This document shows, piece by piece, positions 1-8,530 of a stretch of DNA of 64,000 nt. The translations under genes were made by a program, and so were the position numbers. The notes beneath the pieces were generated by a model. That model saw nothing but the letters and a program-made list of their open reading frames with translations, did no database searches and was not told the DNA's origin. The first letter of the stretch is position 1, and each line of letters begins with the position of its first letter. Origin of the DNA: Gammaproteobacteria bacterium (GTDB lineage: Bacteria > Pseudomonadota > Gammaproteobacteria > Pseudomonadales > Pseudohongiellaceae); contig PALV01000022.1 of NCBI GenBank assembly GCA_002706685.1, positions 176,227 through 240,226 on the forward strand, in the 5' to 3' direction.

Positions 1-446
1 CGTTTTTCATCAACCTCAGTGTTCAACTCCAGTTCACTGCCCTCAGGTACAGTAACGCGAACCCGGTAGACATCGCTGTCCTCCTCTATGCGGATATCAG
101 GCTGGGCTGCTGCTGTCCCCAAAAAGTTGTTGCGCGGCATCTGGCTGAAGCCGAAGGGGGCTCCCTGCATCCAGCGGTCGATCTGTTGTTGCATGCGATC
201 CATTTCAGCGAACGGATCCCATCCTGTCACGGGAGATGAAGGGGGGACCGGAGGTGTCACGTGGGCATCACTGGGAGCCAGGCGTCGCAGCCAGTCTGGC
301 GCCGACTCGGGCTGCGGTTCGTGCTGTGCGATGCCCAAATTTTCGATTTGCTGTTTCAGCTGCCAATTGGACCAGGCCAGCCAGGCGGTAAGCGTCAGGC
401 AAAGACCCAGTCCGGCAGTCATCAATGCGATGATGCGTCTGTTCAT
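1..446 (-). CDS. Membrane-anchored Hsp20/alpha-crystallin-like protein (3' end cut by window)
   Basis: Reading leftward from the ATG at 446-444, the frame stays open for 148 codons to the window edge, so the C-terminus is missing. Residues about 5-25 form one hydrophobic segment, a signal anchor or uncleaved signal. A proline-rich linker follows, then DPFAEMDRMQQQIDRWM near residues 77-93, which resembles the stretch before small-heat-shock domains. From about residue 118 (DIRIEEDSDVYRVRVTVPEG) it looks like the first strands of an alpha-crystallin domain. Typical Hsp20 proteins are cytoplasmic and unanchored, so this one probably faces the periplasm. The family call is inference from these short matches. 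Confidence 0.6.
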   Translation of the reverse strand, partial: MNRRIIALMTAGLGLCLTLTAWLAWSNWQLKQQIENLGIAQHEPQPESAPDWLRRLAPSDAHVTPPVPPSSPVTGWDPFAEMDRMQQQIDRWMQGAPFGFSQMPRNNFLGTAAAQPDIRIEEDSDVYRVRVTVPEGSELELNTEVDEK

Positions 447-543
447 GGGTGTCAACCTCATTGTTTGTCCATTCAGACAGATAAGGTCTGTCTTCAGGAT
501 TTCAAGAGGCGGACATCCGTGTCTCTCTTACAATATTCCAGTA

Positions 544-1077
544 TCAGACTTCTGGCTTCAGTCGTGAGTACAGGTCCTGGGCGTCATAGCTGTTCTGCTC
601 GCTCGGACGTTCACCGCTGCCCATGCGAATTTCCATTATGACTTCGACAGTGCTTCGCGAGTCTCCTGTCGTGGAGACGCCCGCGCTGTATTGCGGCACG
701 GGTCGCTGATAGGTAGTACAGGTCAGCAAACCGCAGTCCTGAACGGTTGCATAACGCGTAGTGCTCGCAGATACCGACACGGGCGACTCAGTTTCCTGGC
801 TGTTAACCAGCGTGTCGCGACTGACAACATCAAACCAGTCGTACCCTTTCTCCAGGGTCAATTCACTGGCTCGCAGCATCGCGTAGTCCATGGCGCGACC
901 GGTATCATCTCCCCGGCCTCTGAACTGGACGCGGAACTGGTTTTGCGACAGTTCGCGATGCGAGTAGCCGTATCCGCCGTTGTCTGCTGCGCGATAAGCA
1001 GGTTGAGACGCACAGGCGGCCAGTGTGAGCACAACACTGGTCAACAATAATACTTTTTTGAGATTGATAATATTCAT
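544..1077 (-). CDS. Outer-membrane lipoprotein, CC0125/CC1285-like
   Basis: This 177-residue protein starts with a lipoprotein signal ending in LAAC, with Cys22 as the lipidation site. Ala follows the Cys and no Asp is at +2, which favours the outer membrane. The mature part contains a stretch around RAMDYAMLRASELTLEKGYDWF, here split as RAMDYAMLRASEL plus TLEKGYDWF, typical of a conserved family of small proteobacterial lipoproteins of unknown function (CC0125/CC1285). It lies about 100 bases upstream, on the same strand, of the Hsp20-like gene, so the two may share a transcript and an envelope-stress role. That link is inference. Confidence 0.75.
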   Translation of the reverse strand: MNIINLKKVLLLTSVVLTLAACASQPAYRAADNGGYGYSHRELSQNQFRVQFRGRGDDTGRAMDYAMLRASELTLEKGYDWFDVVSRDTLVNSQETESPVSVSASTTRYATVQDCGLLTCTTYQRPVPQYSAGVSTTGDSRSTVEVIMEIRMGSGERPSEQNSYDAQDLYSRLKPEV

Positions 1078-1362
1078 GGTTATCTGTCTCCTTTTTGCTG
1101 ATTGTTTTGCAGCAGTTTTCTGATTTATACAGGTTTAACGATTAAAAGCGAGTCTTATTCCTGGCCTGGGGATGGCCCTCGGGGATCTTTCCGGTGGAAA
1201 TAAAATTTCGCTGTTTACCAGCTGCCGGTTTTTGCGTTAGTGGCTTAATAGTTTCTTGACCTGCCAGTCCTCATGGCGGACCATGGACATGCGAGCATTT
1301 GAGACAGCATGCTGTCAGTTGTAGAGAATGCAACTTACCCTTACCGCGATCAGGATAGGACA
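1078..1362. other. Divergent intergenic region, no gene seen
   Basis: These bases separate the lipoprotein gene (minus) from the trypsin-like protease gene (plus). They must hold both promoters, but no clear -35/-10 pair, operator or hairpin stands out. The frame of the protease stays open back to 1309, but nothing there resembles a signal peptide. Confidence 0.4.
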
Positions 1363-2532
1363 ATGAAAAAAATAAGCGTTTTAACAATATCGCTATGCTG
1401 GTTTGTCATGGCTGCTGGCAGCATAAATGCTCAAACACAAACACGGATTATTAATGGTAAACCTGCCTCCACATCGACTTATCCGTGGATGGCCAGTCTG
1501 TTTATTCAAGGTGGCAAGGACAGCCAGAATGGCGGTGGCTGCGGTGGAAGCCTGATTGCGCCCGGCTGGGTGCTGACGGCGGCTCACTGCTTTCTGAATC
1601 AGGCAGGTGACGCTCTGGCGGATGACCCGGCTTCGCTTGTTACCGTCACGCTCAACTCTGACAATATAAATTCGCTGAGCAGCGGTGCGATTGAGCGTTC
1701 CGCCAGGCGAGTGGTGATCCATCCGGATTACAATCCAAATCCGGACACCAGTCCCAATTCCAACGACTTTGACATCGCTCTGGTCGAGCTGGAATCCTCA
1801 GTTAATCTGACGCCGGTCAGGCTTTTCTCGGGAGCCTTACCAGCCCATATACCAACTGTTGTTGCTGGCTGGGGCGCTACAGTCGGTGACGGCTCACAGC
1901 CTTCCGACAACCTGCTGCAGACCCAGGTAATCACAGTTACCACGCCGGTATGTGAGGCAGCTCATGAGGGTTTGATTACTTCCAATATGTTCTGCGCGGG
2001 CAGTTTTGCTGATATCGACACATCTGACACCTGTCAGGGAGATAGTGGCGGGCCACTGTTTGTCAACCTTAATCAGGGGGCCGTGCAAATTGGCCTGAGC
2101 AGTTTTGGTGGCAGTGAGACAGCCAATTGTGGGACGCCGGGGTCGCCAGGGGTTTATGCAAAAGTGCCAGCGTTGTTCAGCTTCATCAGCGCCAATGTTA
2201 CCGGCTTGACTACTGTTGATTCTCTGAATGAGATGCGCTCACACATCAATGATTATGATGCGGCAGCAGATCTGGTAACGATCCCCAAAGTGTATGTAGA
2301 TAAAGTCAACTATTCGGTTACATTAAAACACACCGGCAACCTTAATTTCTTTTTGGCCAGCGCAACTGAAAATGCCTCGGATAACCCGGATTCTGTCCCG
2401 TCGTTCTTTGATGGTGGTAGAAACGTGCTGATTCTACCGCTGGTGAAAGTCGGAGCAGAGACCTTTAATGTCACAATGCGGCATCTGGGTGACTTCAAAT
2501 TTGTAGTCGAGATAGCCGATCCCGTTAAGTAG
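1363..2532 (+). CDS. Secreted trypsin-like serine protease (S1 family)
   Basis: The start at 1363 is chosen over 1309 because it begins a clean Sec signal peptide (MKKISVLTIS..., cleavage near residue 24) and has AGGATAGG upstream. The protein is then 389 residues. RIINGKP at 28-34 matches the zymogen activation site. The catalytic triad is complete: His75 in LTAAHC, Asp137 in DIAL and Ser228 in GDSGGPL. Asp222, six residues before the Ser, predicts cleavage after Arg or Lys. The S1 fold ends near residue 275, and about 110 further residues have no recognised domain. Such eukaryote-like trypsins occur in marine gammaproteobacteria. It is probably a monocistronic extracellular protease. Confidence 0.9.
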   Translation: MKKISVLTISLCWFVMAAGSINAQTQTRIINGKPASTSTYPWMASLFIQGGKDSQNGGGCGGSLIAPGWVLTAAHCFLNQAGDALADDPASLVTVTLNSDNINSLSSGAIERSARRVVIHPDYNPNPDTSPNSNDFDIALVELESSVNLTPVRLFSGALPAHIPTVVAGWGATVGDGSQPSDNLLQTQVITVTTPVCEAAHEGLITSNMFCAGSFADIDTSDTCQGDSGGPLFVNLNQGAVQIGLSSFGGSETANCGTPGSPGVYAKVPALFSFISANVTGLTTVDSLNEMRSHINDYDAAADLVTIPKVYVDKVNYSVTLKHTGNLNFFLASATENASDNPDSVPSFFDGGRNVLILPLVKVGAETFNVTMRHLGDFKFVVEIADPVK

Positions 2533-2569
2533 TGCTGGCGCCGCGCATACAGTCGCGTGGCTGGGTTGC

Positions 2570-2594
2570 GCCCAGAGCAGGCTCTGCTCTGGGC
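2570..2594. terminator. Hairpin between convergent protease and pntB genes
   Basis: An 11-bp perfect stem (GCCCAGAGCAG / CTGCTCTGGGC) with a 3-base loop lies between the convergent 3' ends. There is no T-run on either side. It may stop transcription in both directions or protect 3' ends. Confidence 0.5.
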
Positions 2595-2600
2595 ATGATC

Positions 2601-4028
2601 CTAGAGCTCCTTCACGGCCAGAATCAGCTCACTGGCTACTTTCTGTCCGTCACCAAACAGCATCCGTGTATTGTCCGCCACAAACAGGGGGTTTTCGACG
2701 CCGGAGAAGCCGGTACCGCGACCTCGTTTTACAACAATCACATTCTCGGACAGCTCGGCATGCAGAGTTGGCATGCCAAATAATGGACTGTTTGGGTCCT
2801 TCTTGGCGGCGGGATTGACCACGTCATTGGCGCCAATTACCAGCGTTACTGTGGTGTTGGCGAAATCGGCGTTGATGTCCTCCATGTCGTAGATCAGATC
2901 GTAGGGAACACCCGCTTCAGCCAATAACACGTTCATATGGCCTGGCATGCGTCCTGCGACCGGGTGAATGGCAAACTTCACTTTTACGCCCTTGTCAGTC
3001 AACAGCTGAGTCAGTTCCCAGATCTTGTGCTGCGCCTGCGCAACTGCCATGCCGTAGCCCGGTACGATAATGACCTGACTGGCGTAAGCCATCATGATGC
3101 CGGCATCCTGAGCCTGCACTTCTTTTTGTGTGCCACCGTCCTCGTCTCCAGATGCAGCAGCGGAAGGCCCTGTGCCAAAGCCACTGAAGAACACATTCGA
3201 CACCGAGCGGTTCATGGCTTTGGCCATCAGGTGAGTCAACAGGGTGCCGGCTGATCCCACAACTGTGCCGGCGATGATCATGGCCGCATTACCGAGCACG
3301 TACCCCTCGAAGCCGACCGCAAGGCCGGTCAGCGCGTTAAACAGCGAAATGATCACTGGCATATCGGCACCACCGACCGGTACGGTGATGAAGATGCCCA
3401 GCACCAGGGCAATGGCAAAAAACGCGATGATCAGATTCAGGCTACCAACGACGTAAACATTGAGAGCCACTGCTACCAAAACAATCGCCAGAATCAGATT
3501 GATCAATTGCTGCTGCGGCAACAGGCGGTTGCTGTTCAGGCGTCCATCGAGTTTAGCCCAGGCGATTATGCTGCCAGAGAAGGCAATGGTGCCGATGATG
3601 GCGCCAAGTATCGCCAGGATCGTGACATCGGCGCCCAGGTAATCCGGTACGCTGCTGGCGTAACCTCCGCTCACTGCGGCCTGCGCTTTTAACAGTTCCA
3701 CAGCAGCAATCGCCGCTGCCGCACCGCCACCCATGCCGTTGTACATGGCAATCATCTGCGGCATATCCGTCATCGCCACACGTTTGCCCGTGTACCAGGC
3801 ATAACCACCGCCAAGCGCAATCGCGATTATGATCAGAATGACATTGGTTGATGCCTGTTCATTGCCGGTGATTTCTTCTGCGGCAAAGGTGACAAGCGTA
3901 GCGACAACCATGCCCGCACCGGCCCAGTGAATGCCGCGCCGTGCCGTGACTGGCGAGCTCATCTGCTTGAGGCCGAGAATGAACATGATGGCCGCCAGCA
4001 GGTAACTGATCTGAATAATAAGTTCCAT
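2601..4028 (-). CDS. pntB: NAD(P) transhydrogenase subunit beta
   Basis: At 475 residues this is a full-length PntB. The first about 260 residues are hydrophobic, forming the proton channel with multiple helices. The C-terminal part (GYGMAVAQAQHKIWEL, then GANDVVNPAA and KRGRGTGFSGVENPLF) is the NADP(H)-binding dIII domain. The enzyme couples inward proton flow to hydride transfer from NADH to NADP+, supplying NADPH at the inner membrane. Its ATG directly follows the stop codon of pntAB, so the two are translationally coupled. It is the last gene of the pntAA-pntAB-pntB operon. Confidence 0.97.
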   Translation of the reverse strand: MELIIQISYLLAAIMFILGLKQMSSPVTARRGIHWAGAGMVVATLVTFAAEEITGNEQASTNVILIIIAIALGGGYAWYTGKRVAMTDMPQMIAMYNGMGGGAAAAIAAVELLKAQAAVSGGYASSVPDYLGADVTILAILGAIIGTIAFSGSIIAWAKLDGRLNSNRLLPQQQLINLILAIVLVAVALNVYVVGSLNLIIAFFAIALVLGIFITVPVGGADMPVIISLFNALTGLAVGFEGYVLGNAAMIIAGTVVGSAGTLLTHLMAKAMNRSVSNVFFSGFGTGPSAAASGDEDGGTQKEVQAQDAGIMMAYASQVIIVPGYGMAVAQAQHKIWELTQLLTDKGVKVKFAIHPVAGRMPGHMNVLLAEAGVPYDLIYDMEDINADFANTTVTLVIGANDVVNPAAKKDPNSPLFGMPTLHAELSENVIVVKRGRGTGFSGVENPLFVADNTRMLFGDGQKVASELILAVKEL

Positions 4029-4328
4029 TTATTTTTTCTCTCCCTGCTTGTTTGTGCTCTTGAACATTTCCAGCATGCGTTCAGTCACCACATAGCCGCC
4101 AACTGCATTGCCCGCCGCAAGTAACACCGCAATAAAACCTATGACCTGTTGCGATGTGGTTTCTGCGATGCCAAGAGCAATCATGGCACCGACCAGCACA
4201 ATGCCATGGACAAAGTTTGAACCTGACATCAATGGGGTGTGAAGAATCACCGGCACACGGCTAATGATTTCGAATCCGGTAAAACCGGCCAGCAGAAAGA
4301 TATAAATCGCTGCGAGTCCTTCGATCAT
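4029..4328 (-). CDS. pntAB: NAD(P) transhydrogenase subunit alpha, membrane part
   Basis: This 99-residue protein has three hydrophobic segments and corresponds to the membrane half of E. coli PntA. In Rhodospirillum rubrum and many marine bacteria this half is a separate subunit. It sits between pntAA and pntB with 12 bases to the former and no gap to the latter. The split three-gene arrangement is therefore complete here. The KKS/KSTNKQGEKK-type charged C-terminus is cytoplasmic. Confidence 0.95.
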   Translation of the reverse strand: MIEGLAAIYIFLLAGFTGFEIISRVPVILHTPLMSGSNFVHGIVLVGAMIALGIAETTSQQVIGFIAVLLAAGNAVGGYVVTERMLEMFKSTNKQGEKK

Positions 4329-4340
4329 GTTGTTCTCCCC

Positions 4341-5477
4341 CTAGTTGGTGCTTGCCTGCAGCCGCTCTTGCACTGCACTGTTGATGATGTCGCCAGCGTG
4401 TGTGATCAGACTGTCTTTGAGGATCTGATCGTCCAGATCTATCTGAAGCGAGTCCTCTTTGATGATAAGGCCGAGCAGATTGAACAGGTTTTTTGCGTAC
4501 AATTCACTGGCATGGTTGGGTACAGTGGATGGCACGTTAATCGGTCCATATATGGTTACGCGGTTATGCATCACGGTCTCACCCGGTTGGGTGAGTTCGC
4601 AATTACCACCACCCTCGGCGGCCAGATCTACAATCACCGCGCCGCCTTTCATGTTGTTGACCATGTCGGTGGGAATGATGCGGGGCGAGGCGCGGCCGGG
4701 AATGGCGGCAGTACAGATGACCACATCCGAAGCCGCGACGTGGCGCGCGAGAATCTCCTGCTGTTTCTGTTTTTCTTCCTCGGTCAGTTCCCGGGCATAA
4801 CCGCCGCTGCCTTCGGCCTTGATGTCTATATCTACAAATTTTGCACCCAGTGATTCAACCTGTTCCTTGACAGCAGCGCGCACGTCATAGGCTTCGACCA
4901 TGGCGCCGAGTCGGCGAGCCGTGGCAATGGCCTGCAGGCCGGCCACACCGGCGCCAATGACCAGTACCTTCGATGGGCGCACAGTGCCCGCAGCGGTGGT
5001 CAACATGGGGAAAAACTTGCCAGACAATGAGGCTGCCATCAGGACGCTCTTGTAGCCGGCGATTGAAGCCTGCGAGGACAGCGAGTCCATGGCCTGGGCA
5101 CGGGAAATGCGGGGGATCAGCTCCATGGAAAAAGCGCTGATGTTCTTGTCCTGAAGCAGCTTGAAACGCTGCGTATCTGACCATGGGTTCTGATATCCGA
5201 TCAGGATGCTGCCATCGCTCAGTTTCTGAAGCTGGGTCTCGGTCAGAGGGTTTACAGTCAAAACAACATCAGCAGTACCGAGTAGCGAGTCGTCCGGACA
5301 TATACTTGCCCCTGCGGCGGTATAGTCCTCATCGCTGAAACCAGCGTGCTCGCCGGCCTGTGTCTGAACTTGAATGGTAGTTCCGGCAGCGATCAATTTT
5401 TTGGCTATTTCCGGTACCAGTGCTACCCGTTTTTCGCCAGTCCTTATCTCTGCAGGGACGCTGATAACTTTCGACAT
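4341..5477 (-). CDS. pntAA: NAD(P) transhydrogenase subunit alpha part 1, NAD(H)-binding
   Basis: The start at 5477 (MSKVISVPAEIR) has AGGAGAGACTCAGG just upstream and matches the usual N-terminus; the open frame reaches 5525 without support. The 378-residue protein is the soluble dI domain. VLVIGAGVAGLQAIATARRLGA is the Rossmann nucleotide-binding motif (quoted here as VIGAGVAGLQA), and YQNPWS and the RAQAMD loop are typical of the family. It binds NAD(H) and passes hydride to PntB. First gene of the operon, transcribed away from the acyl-CoA dehydrogenase genes across about 220 bases. Confidence 0.95.
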   Translation of the reverse strand: MSKVISVPAEIRTGEKRVALVPEIAKKLIAAGTTIQVQTQAGEHAGFSDEDYTAAGASICPDDSLLGTADVVLTVNPLTETQLQKLSDGSILIGYQNPWSDTQRFKLLQDKNISAFSMELIPRISRAQAMDSLSSQASIAGYKSVLMAASLSGKFFPMLTTAAGTVRPSKVLVIGAGVAGLQAIATARRLGAMVEAYDVRAAVKEQVESLGAKFVDIDIKAEGSGGYARELTEEEKQKQQEILARHVAASDVVICTAAIPGRASPRIIPTDMVNNMKGGAVIVDLAAEGGGNCELTQPGETVMHNRVTIYGPINVPSTVPNHASELYAKNLFNLLGLIIKEDSLQIDLDDQILKDSLITHAGDIINSAVQERLQASTN

Positions 5478-5688
5478 CCTGAGTCTCTCCTTGTTGTTAT
5501 TGTCGTTCACCGAACAGATTATCATCCCCTTCAGTCATCAGCACCTTTCCTGTGGCATAACGACAGAATGATCAGGTGGATAGCTACGTCCTTATCACAC
5601 CTGTGAATCAATCGACTGGTAGACATAGATTCTGCTGATTTAACTCCGTCTACTTGGTACACTCTGAGCACGTAAAAAGACACGTACC

Positions 5689-5704
5689 AAGGAGGTGACC
5701 CTTG
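5689..5704 (+). promoter_or_regulatory. Strong Shine-Dalgarno that fixes a TTG start
   Basis: AAGGAGGTGA at 5690-5699 is fully complementary to the 16S rRNA tail and sits a few bases before TTG at 5702. No in-frame ATG or GTG lies close enough to compete, so the near-perfect ribosome site compensates for the weak start codon. Confidence 0.75.
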
Positions 5705-6946
5705 CAGGATCTGGAATTATTCCGCGCGGAAACCCGCGCCTGGCTGGAAGAAAACTGTCCGGCGTCTATGCGTACGCCCATGCCCGAAGATGAGGTGGTG
5801 TGGGGTGGGCGCAATGCCACATTCAAGAACCCGGACAGCAAAGTCTGGCTGGACCGTATGGCAGACAAGGGCTGGACCACGCCGACCTGGCCGGCCGAGT
5901 ACGGTGGTGGCGGCCTGAGCAAGACTGAGGCGATGGTGCTGGCGGACGAGATGCAGCGCATCAAGGCGCGACCACCATTGGTGAGCTTTGGCATTAGCAT
6001 GCTGGGACCGGTGCTGCTGGAAATGGCCACCCACGAGCAGAAGCTGGAGCATATTCCCAAAATCGTCCGCGGTGAGATCCGCTGGTGTCAGGGATACAGC
6101 GAGCCGGGTGCCGGTTCGGACCTGGCAGGACTGGGGACCAAGGCCATTCTGGAGGGTGATGAATATGTCATTAATGGCTCCAAGATCTGGACCTCCTATG
6201 CTGACAAGGCCGACTGGATTTTCTGCCTGGTGCGCACCGACTTCGAAGCGCCCAAGCACAGTGGAATCAGCTTCATACTGTTCGATATGGCTTCGCCAGG
6301 TGTGAGCACCAAACCCATCAAGCTTATCAGTGGCAATTCGGTGTTCTGCGAAACCTTTTTCGACAATGTGCGTGTGCCTGCAGGTAATGTGGTCGGTCGC
6401 CTCAATGATGGCTGGACTATTGCCAAGCGGCTGCTCCAGCACGAGCGCACGATGATCTCGGGATTTGGGCTCAGCAGTGGTCGTAACAACCGTGGTGGTC
6501 TGGCGGACTCACTGGCGCAGACAGCCATGTCGTATCGGGGTGATACCAGCAAGCTGTCCGATCCTGCCCTGCGCGACCAGATTGCCCAGTTCATGATAGA
6601 CAGTGAGGCGTTCTCACTGACCTCGCAGCGCTCGGCGCAGGAAGCCAAACAGAGCAAAGGTCCGAATGCGACGTCGTCAATGCTGAAGAATTACGGCTGT
6701 GAACTGAACAAGCGGCGTTATGAGCTGGCGCTGAAAGCCGCAGGCACCCAGGCTTTGGGATGGGAGTCTCTGACTGAGGACGGCAGTGATTTCAGTCCAC
6801 GGGAACTGGATACCACCAGACAATGGCTGCGCTCGAAAGGCAATTCAATTGAAGGCGGGACTTACGAGGTTCAGCTTAATGTGATTGCCAAGCGGGTATT
6901 AGGCCTGCCAGACATGACCTCCATGGTCGCCAGCAACAAAAAGTAA
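5702..6946 (+). CDS. Acyl-CoA dehydrogenase family protein
   Basis: The 414-residue protein has the three-part acyl-CoA dehydrogenase fold. The helical N-terminal domain is followed by the middle beta domain with WCQGYSEPGAGSDLAGL near residues 128-144 (FAD and substrate binding), and then the C-terminal helical domain ending IEGGTYEVQLNVIAKRVLGL. It oxidises an acyl-CoA to its 2-enoyl-CoA with electrons going to electron-transfer flavoprotein. Start is TTG behind a very strong ribosome site. The second dehydrogenase begins 14 bases after its stop, and such pairs often form heteromeric enzymes for bulky acyl-CoAs. The substrate is not known. Confidence 0.92.
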   Translation: MQDLELFRAETRAWLEENCPASMRTPMPEDEVVWGGRNATFKNPDSKVWLDRMADKGWTTPTWPAEYGGGGLSKTEAMVLADEMQRIKARPPLVSFGISMLGPVLLEMATHEQKLEHIPKIVRGEIRWCQGYSEPGAGSDLAGLGTKAILEGDEYVINGSKIWTSYADKADWIFCLVRTDFEAPKHSGISFILFDMASPGVSTKPIKLISGNSVFCETFFDNVRVPAGNVVGRLNDGWTIAKRLLQHERTMISGFGLSSGRNNRGGLADSLAQTAMSYRGDTSKLSDPALRDQIAQFMIDSEAFSLTSQRSAQEAKQSKGPNATSSMLKNYGCELNKRRYELALKAAGTQALGWESLTEDGSDFSPRELDTTRQWLRSKGNSIEGGTYEVQLNVIAKRVLGLPDMTSMVASNKK

Positions 6947-6960
6947 GGGAGGACTATTAC

Positions 6961-8106
6961 ATGTCATTGGTACTCAACGAAGATCAGCTAATGCTTCAGG
7001 AATCAGCGCGTGATTTTTGCCGCGAGAAAGCAACGGTCGCGGTCTTGCGCAAACTGCGCGATGAAAAGGACCCGCGCGGTTTTTCAGATGAGCTGTGGCA
7101 GGCCATGGTGGGGCTGGGCTGGGCCGGTATGGCCATTCCCGAAGCCTACGGTGGTTTCGAGTTCGGCTATTCAGGACTGGGTATTGTGCTGGAGGAAACA
7201 GGGCGCACACTGGTACCGACACCGCTGGTATCCACGGTACTGCTTGGCGCAACTGCCATCAACCTGGCGGGCTCAGAGGAACAGAAGAGTGAATTGCTGC
7301 CAAAGGTCGCTGTAGGCGAAACTGTCATTGCCTTCGCTCTTGAGGAGGGAGCTCTGCACAACCCGTCAAATATCGCCCTTGGCGCTGAAAAAACTGCTGA
7401 TGGATACACCCTGAACGGTGACAAGGTGTTTGTTCTGGATGCGCACGTGGCGGACTACTTTATTGTGGTGGCACGAAGCAGTGATCCAGCAGACTCAAAC
7501 GATGGCATCAGCCTGTTTGTAATCGATGCGGCAACACCCGGCATTTCGGTGCAGCGACTGAACATGGTCGACAGTCGCAATGCTGGCAATGTCAGGTTTG
7601 ACAATGTGAAAGTGCCGGCCGGCGCCTTGCTGGGCGCTGAAAATCAGGGCAATGCAGCCCTGGAGCGTACACTGGACATCGGCCGTATTGGTCTGGCAGC
7701 AGAGATGCTGGGCGGTGTGCAGGAGGTGTTTGAACGCATCGTTGACTACCTGCAGCAGCGCACACAGTTCGGTGTACAGATTGGTGCCTTTCAGGCCCTG
7801 CAACACCGGGCCGCCATAATGTACTCCGAGATTGAGCTGTGCAGGTCGCTCGTACGCAAGGCCCTGCATGAACTGGACCGTGGAGCAGAGGCGGATGATA
7901 TCCCGGCACTGGCAAGTATGTGCAAAGCCAAGCTATGTGAGGTTTACGAGCTTGTCAGCAATGAAGGTATCCAGATGCACGGTGGCATCGGCATGACCGA
8001 CGAGTTTGATATTGGATTCTTTATCAAACGCGCACGGGTGGCTCAGCAGACTCTGGGTGATGCGAGCTATCACCGGGATCGCTTTGCTTCCCTGCGTGGC
8101 TTCTGA
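6961..8106 (+). CDS. Acyl-CoA dehydrogenase family protein, second of pair
   Basis: The 381-residue protein begins MSLVLNEDQLMLQESARDFC, a usual start for this family, and has GGAGG upstream. The middle domain is more divergent than in its neighbour (VIAFALEEGALHNP replaces the usual glycine-rich flavin loop). The C-terminal domain has QIHGG-like NEGIQMHGGIGMTDE near residues 339-353. Divergence in the FAD loop is typical of the beta partner in alpha2beta2 acyl-CoA dehydrogenases such as those for steroid side chains, so this may be the non-flavin half of a heteromer. That is inference. Confidence 0.9.
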   Translation: MSLVLNEDQLMLQESARDFCREKATVAVLRKLRDEKDPRGFSDELWQAMVGLGWAGMAIPEAYGGFEFGYSGLGIVLEETGRTLVPTPLVSTVLLGATAINLAGSEEQKSELLPKVAVGETVIAFALEEGALHNPSNIALGAEKTADGYTLNGDKVFVLDAHVADYFIVVARSSDPADSNDGISLFVIDAATPGISVQRLNMVDSRNAGNVRFDNVKVPAGALLGAENQGNAALERTLDIGRIGLAAEMLGGVQEVFERIVDYLQQRTQFGVQIGAFQALQHRAAIMYSEIELCRSLVRKALHELDRGAEADDIPALASMCKAKLCEVYELVSNEGIQMHGGIGMTDEFDIGFFIKRARVAQQTLGDASYHRDRFASLRGF

Positions 8107-8143
8107 GGACGGTATCAATAGCCAGGCCAGTGGTGTCCAGCCA

Positions 8144-8386
8144 TCAATGCTGTCCTCCGCGGGCCTTGGCCTGCTTTACCCGTGCCTTGAGCTTTTGCCG
8201 GCAGCTTACCAGCAGCAAGCGACGAAACAGCTCTTGCAGATCCTGGTCGGAGATTTCCGGAGTTTCCGGACTGTTGCTGGCTTCGTGCCCTGCCCAGTCC
8301 AGGCAGGTTTCCTGAGAATCGGCATCAACCACCTGCAGACTGGGTTTGCCGTCATTGATGCTGGCGTAAATGTAATATCCTGTCAT
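8144..8386 (-). CDS. Small hypothetical protein
   Basis: I do not recognise this 80-residue protein. It has a good ribosome site (AGGAGAGG, seven bases before the ATG). The sequence looks coding: a beta-like N-terminal half (MTGYYIYASINDGKPSLQVVDA) quoted in part as GYYIYASINDG, and a basic helical C-terminus (LKARVKQAKARG). It is transcribed divergently from the zinc peptidase gene, and the Fur-like site between them lies about 80 bases upstream of its start, so both could be iron controlled. No function is proposed. Confidence 0.6.
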   Translation of the reverse strand: MTGYYIYASINDGKPSLQVVDADSQETCLDWAGHEASNSPETPEISDQDLQELFRRLLLVSCRQKLKARVKQAKARGGQH

Positions 8387-8466
8387 GCTAACCTCTCCTG
8401 TCTGATATGGACGAATGAAAGTCCTGATTGACCGTTGGCTGGCGTCGTGTCGACGAGGCTGGCTTT

Positions 8467-8485
8467 GCTAATGAGAATCATTATC
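8467..8485. promoter_or_regulatory. Fur box
   Basis: GCTAATGAGAATCATTATC matches 17 of 19 bases of the classical Fur consensus (GATAATGATAATCATTATC). It also fits the 7-1-7 form. It lies 46 bases upstream of the zinc peptidase start and 80 bases upstream of the divergent small gene, where Fe2+-Fur would block a promoter. Confidence 0.75.
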
Positions 8486-8530
8486 ATTAAATTGCTTGTG
8501 CAATTCAAGCTCTTGTGAGGAAATTACTGC

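Noticed and set aside
8006..8431. 141-codon plus-strand frame at the end of the second acyl-CoA dehydrogenase
   Set aside because: It is the shifted reading of the dehydrogenase gene and then the reverse of the small minus-strand gene at 8144-8386, which has the better ribosome site.
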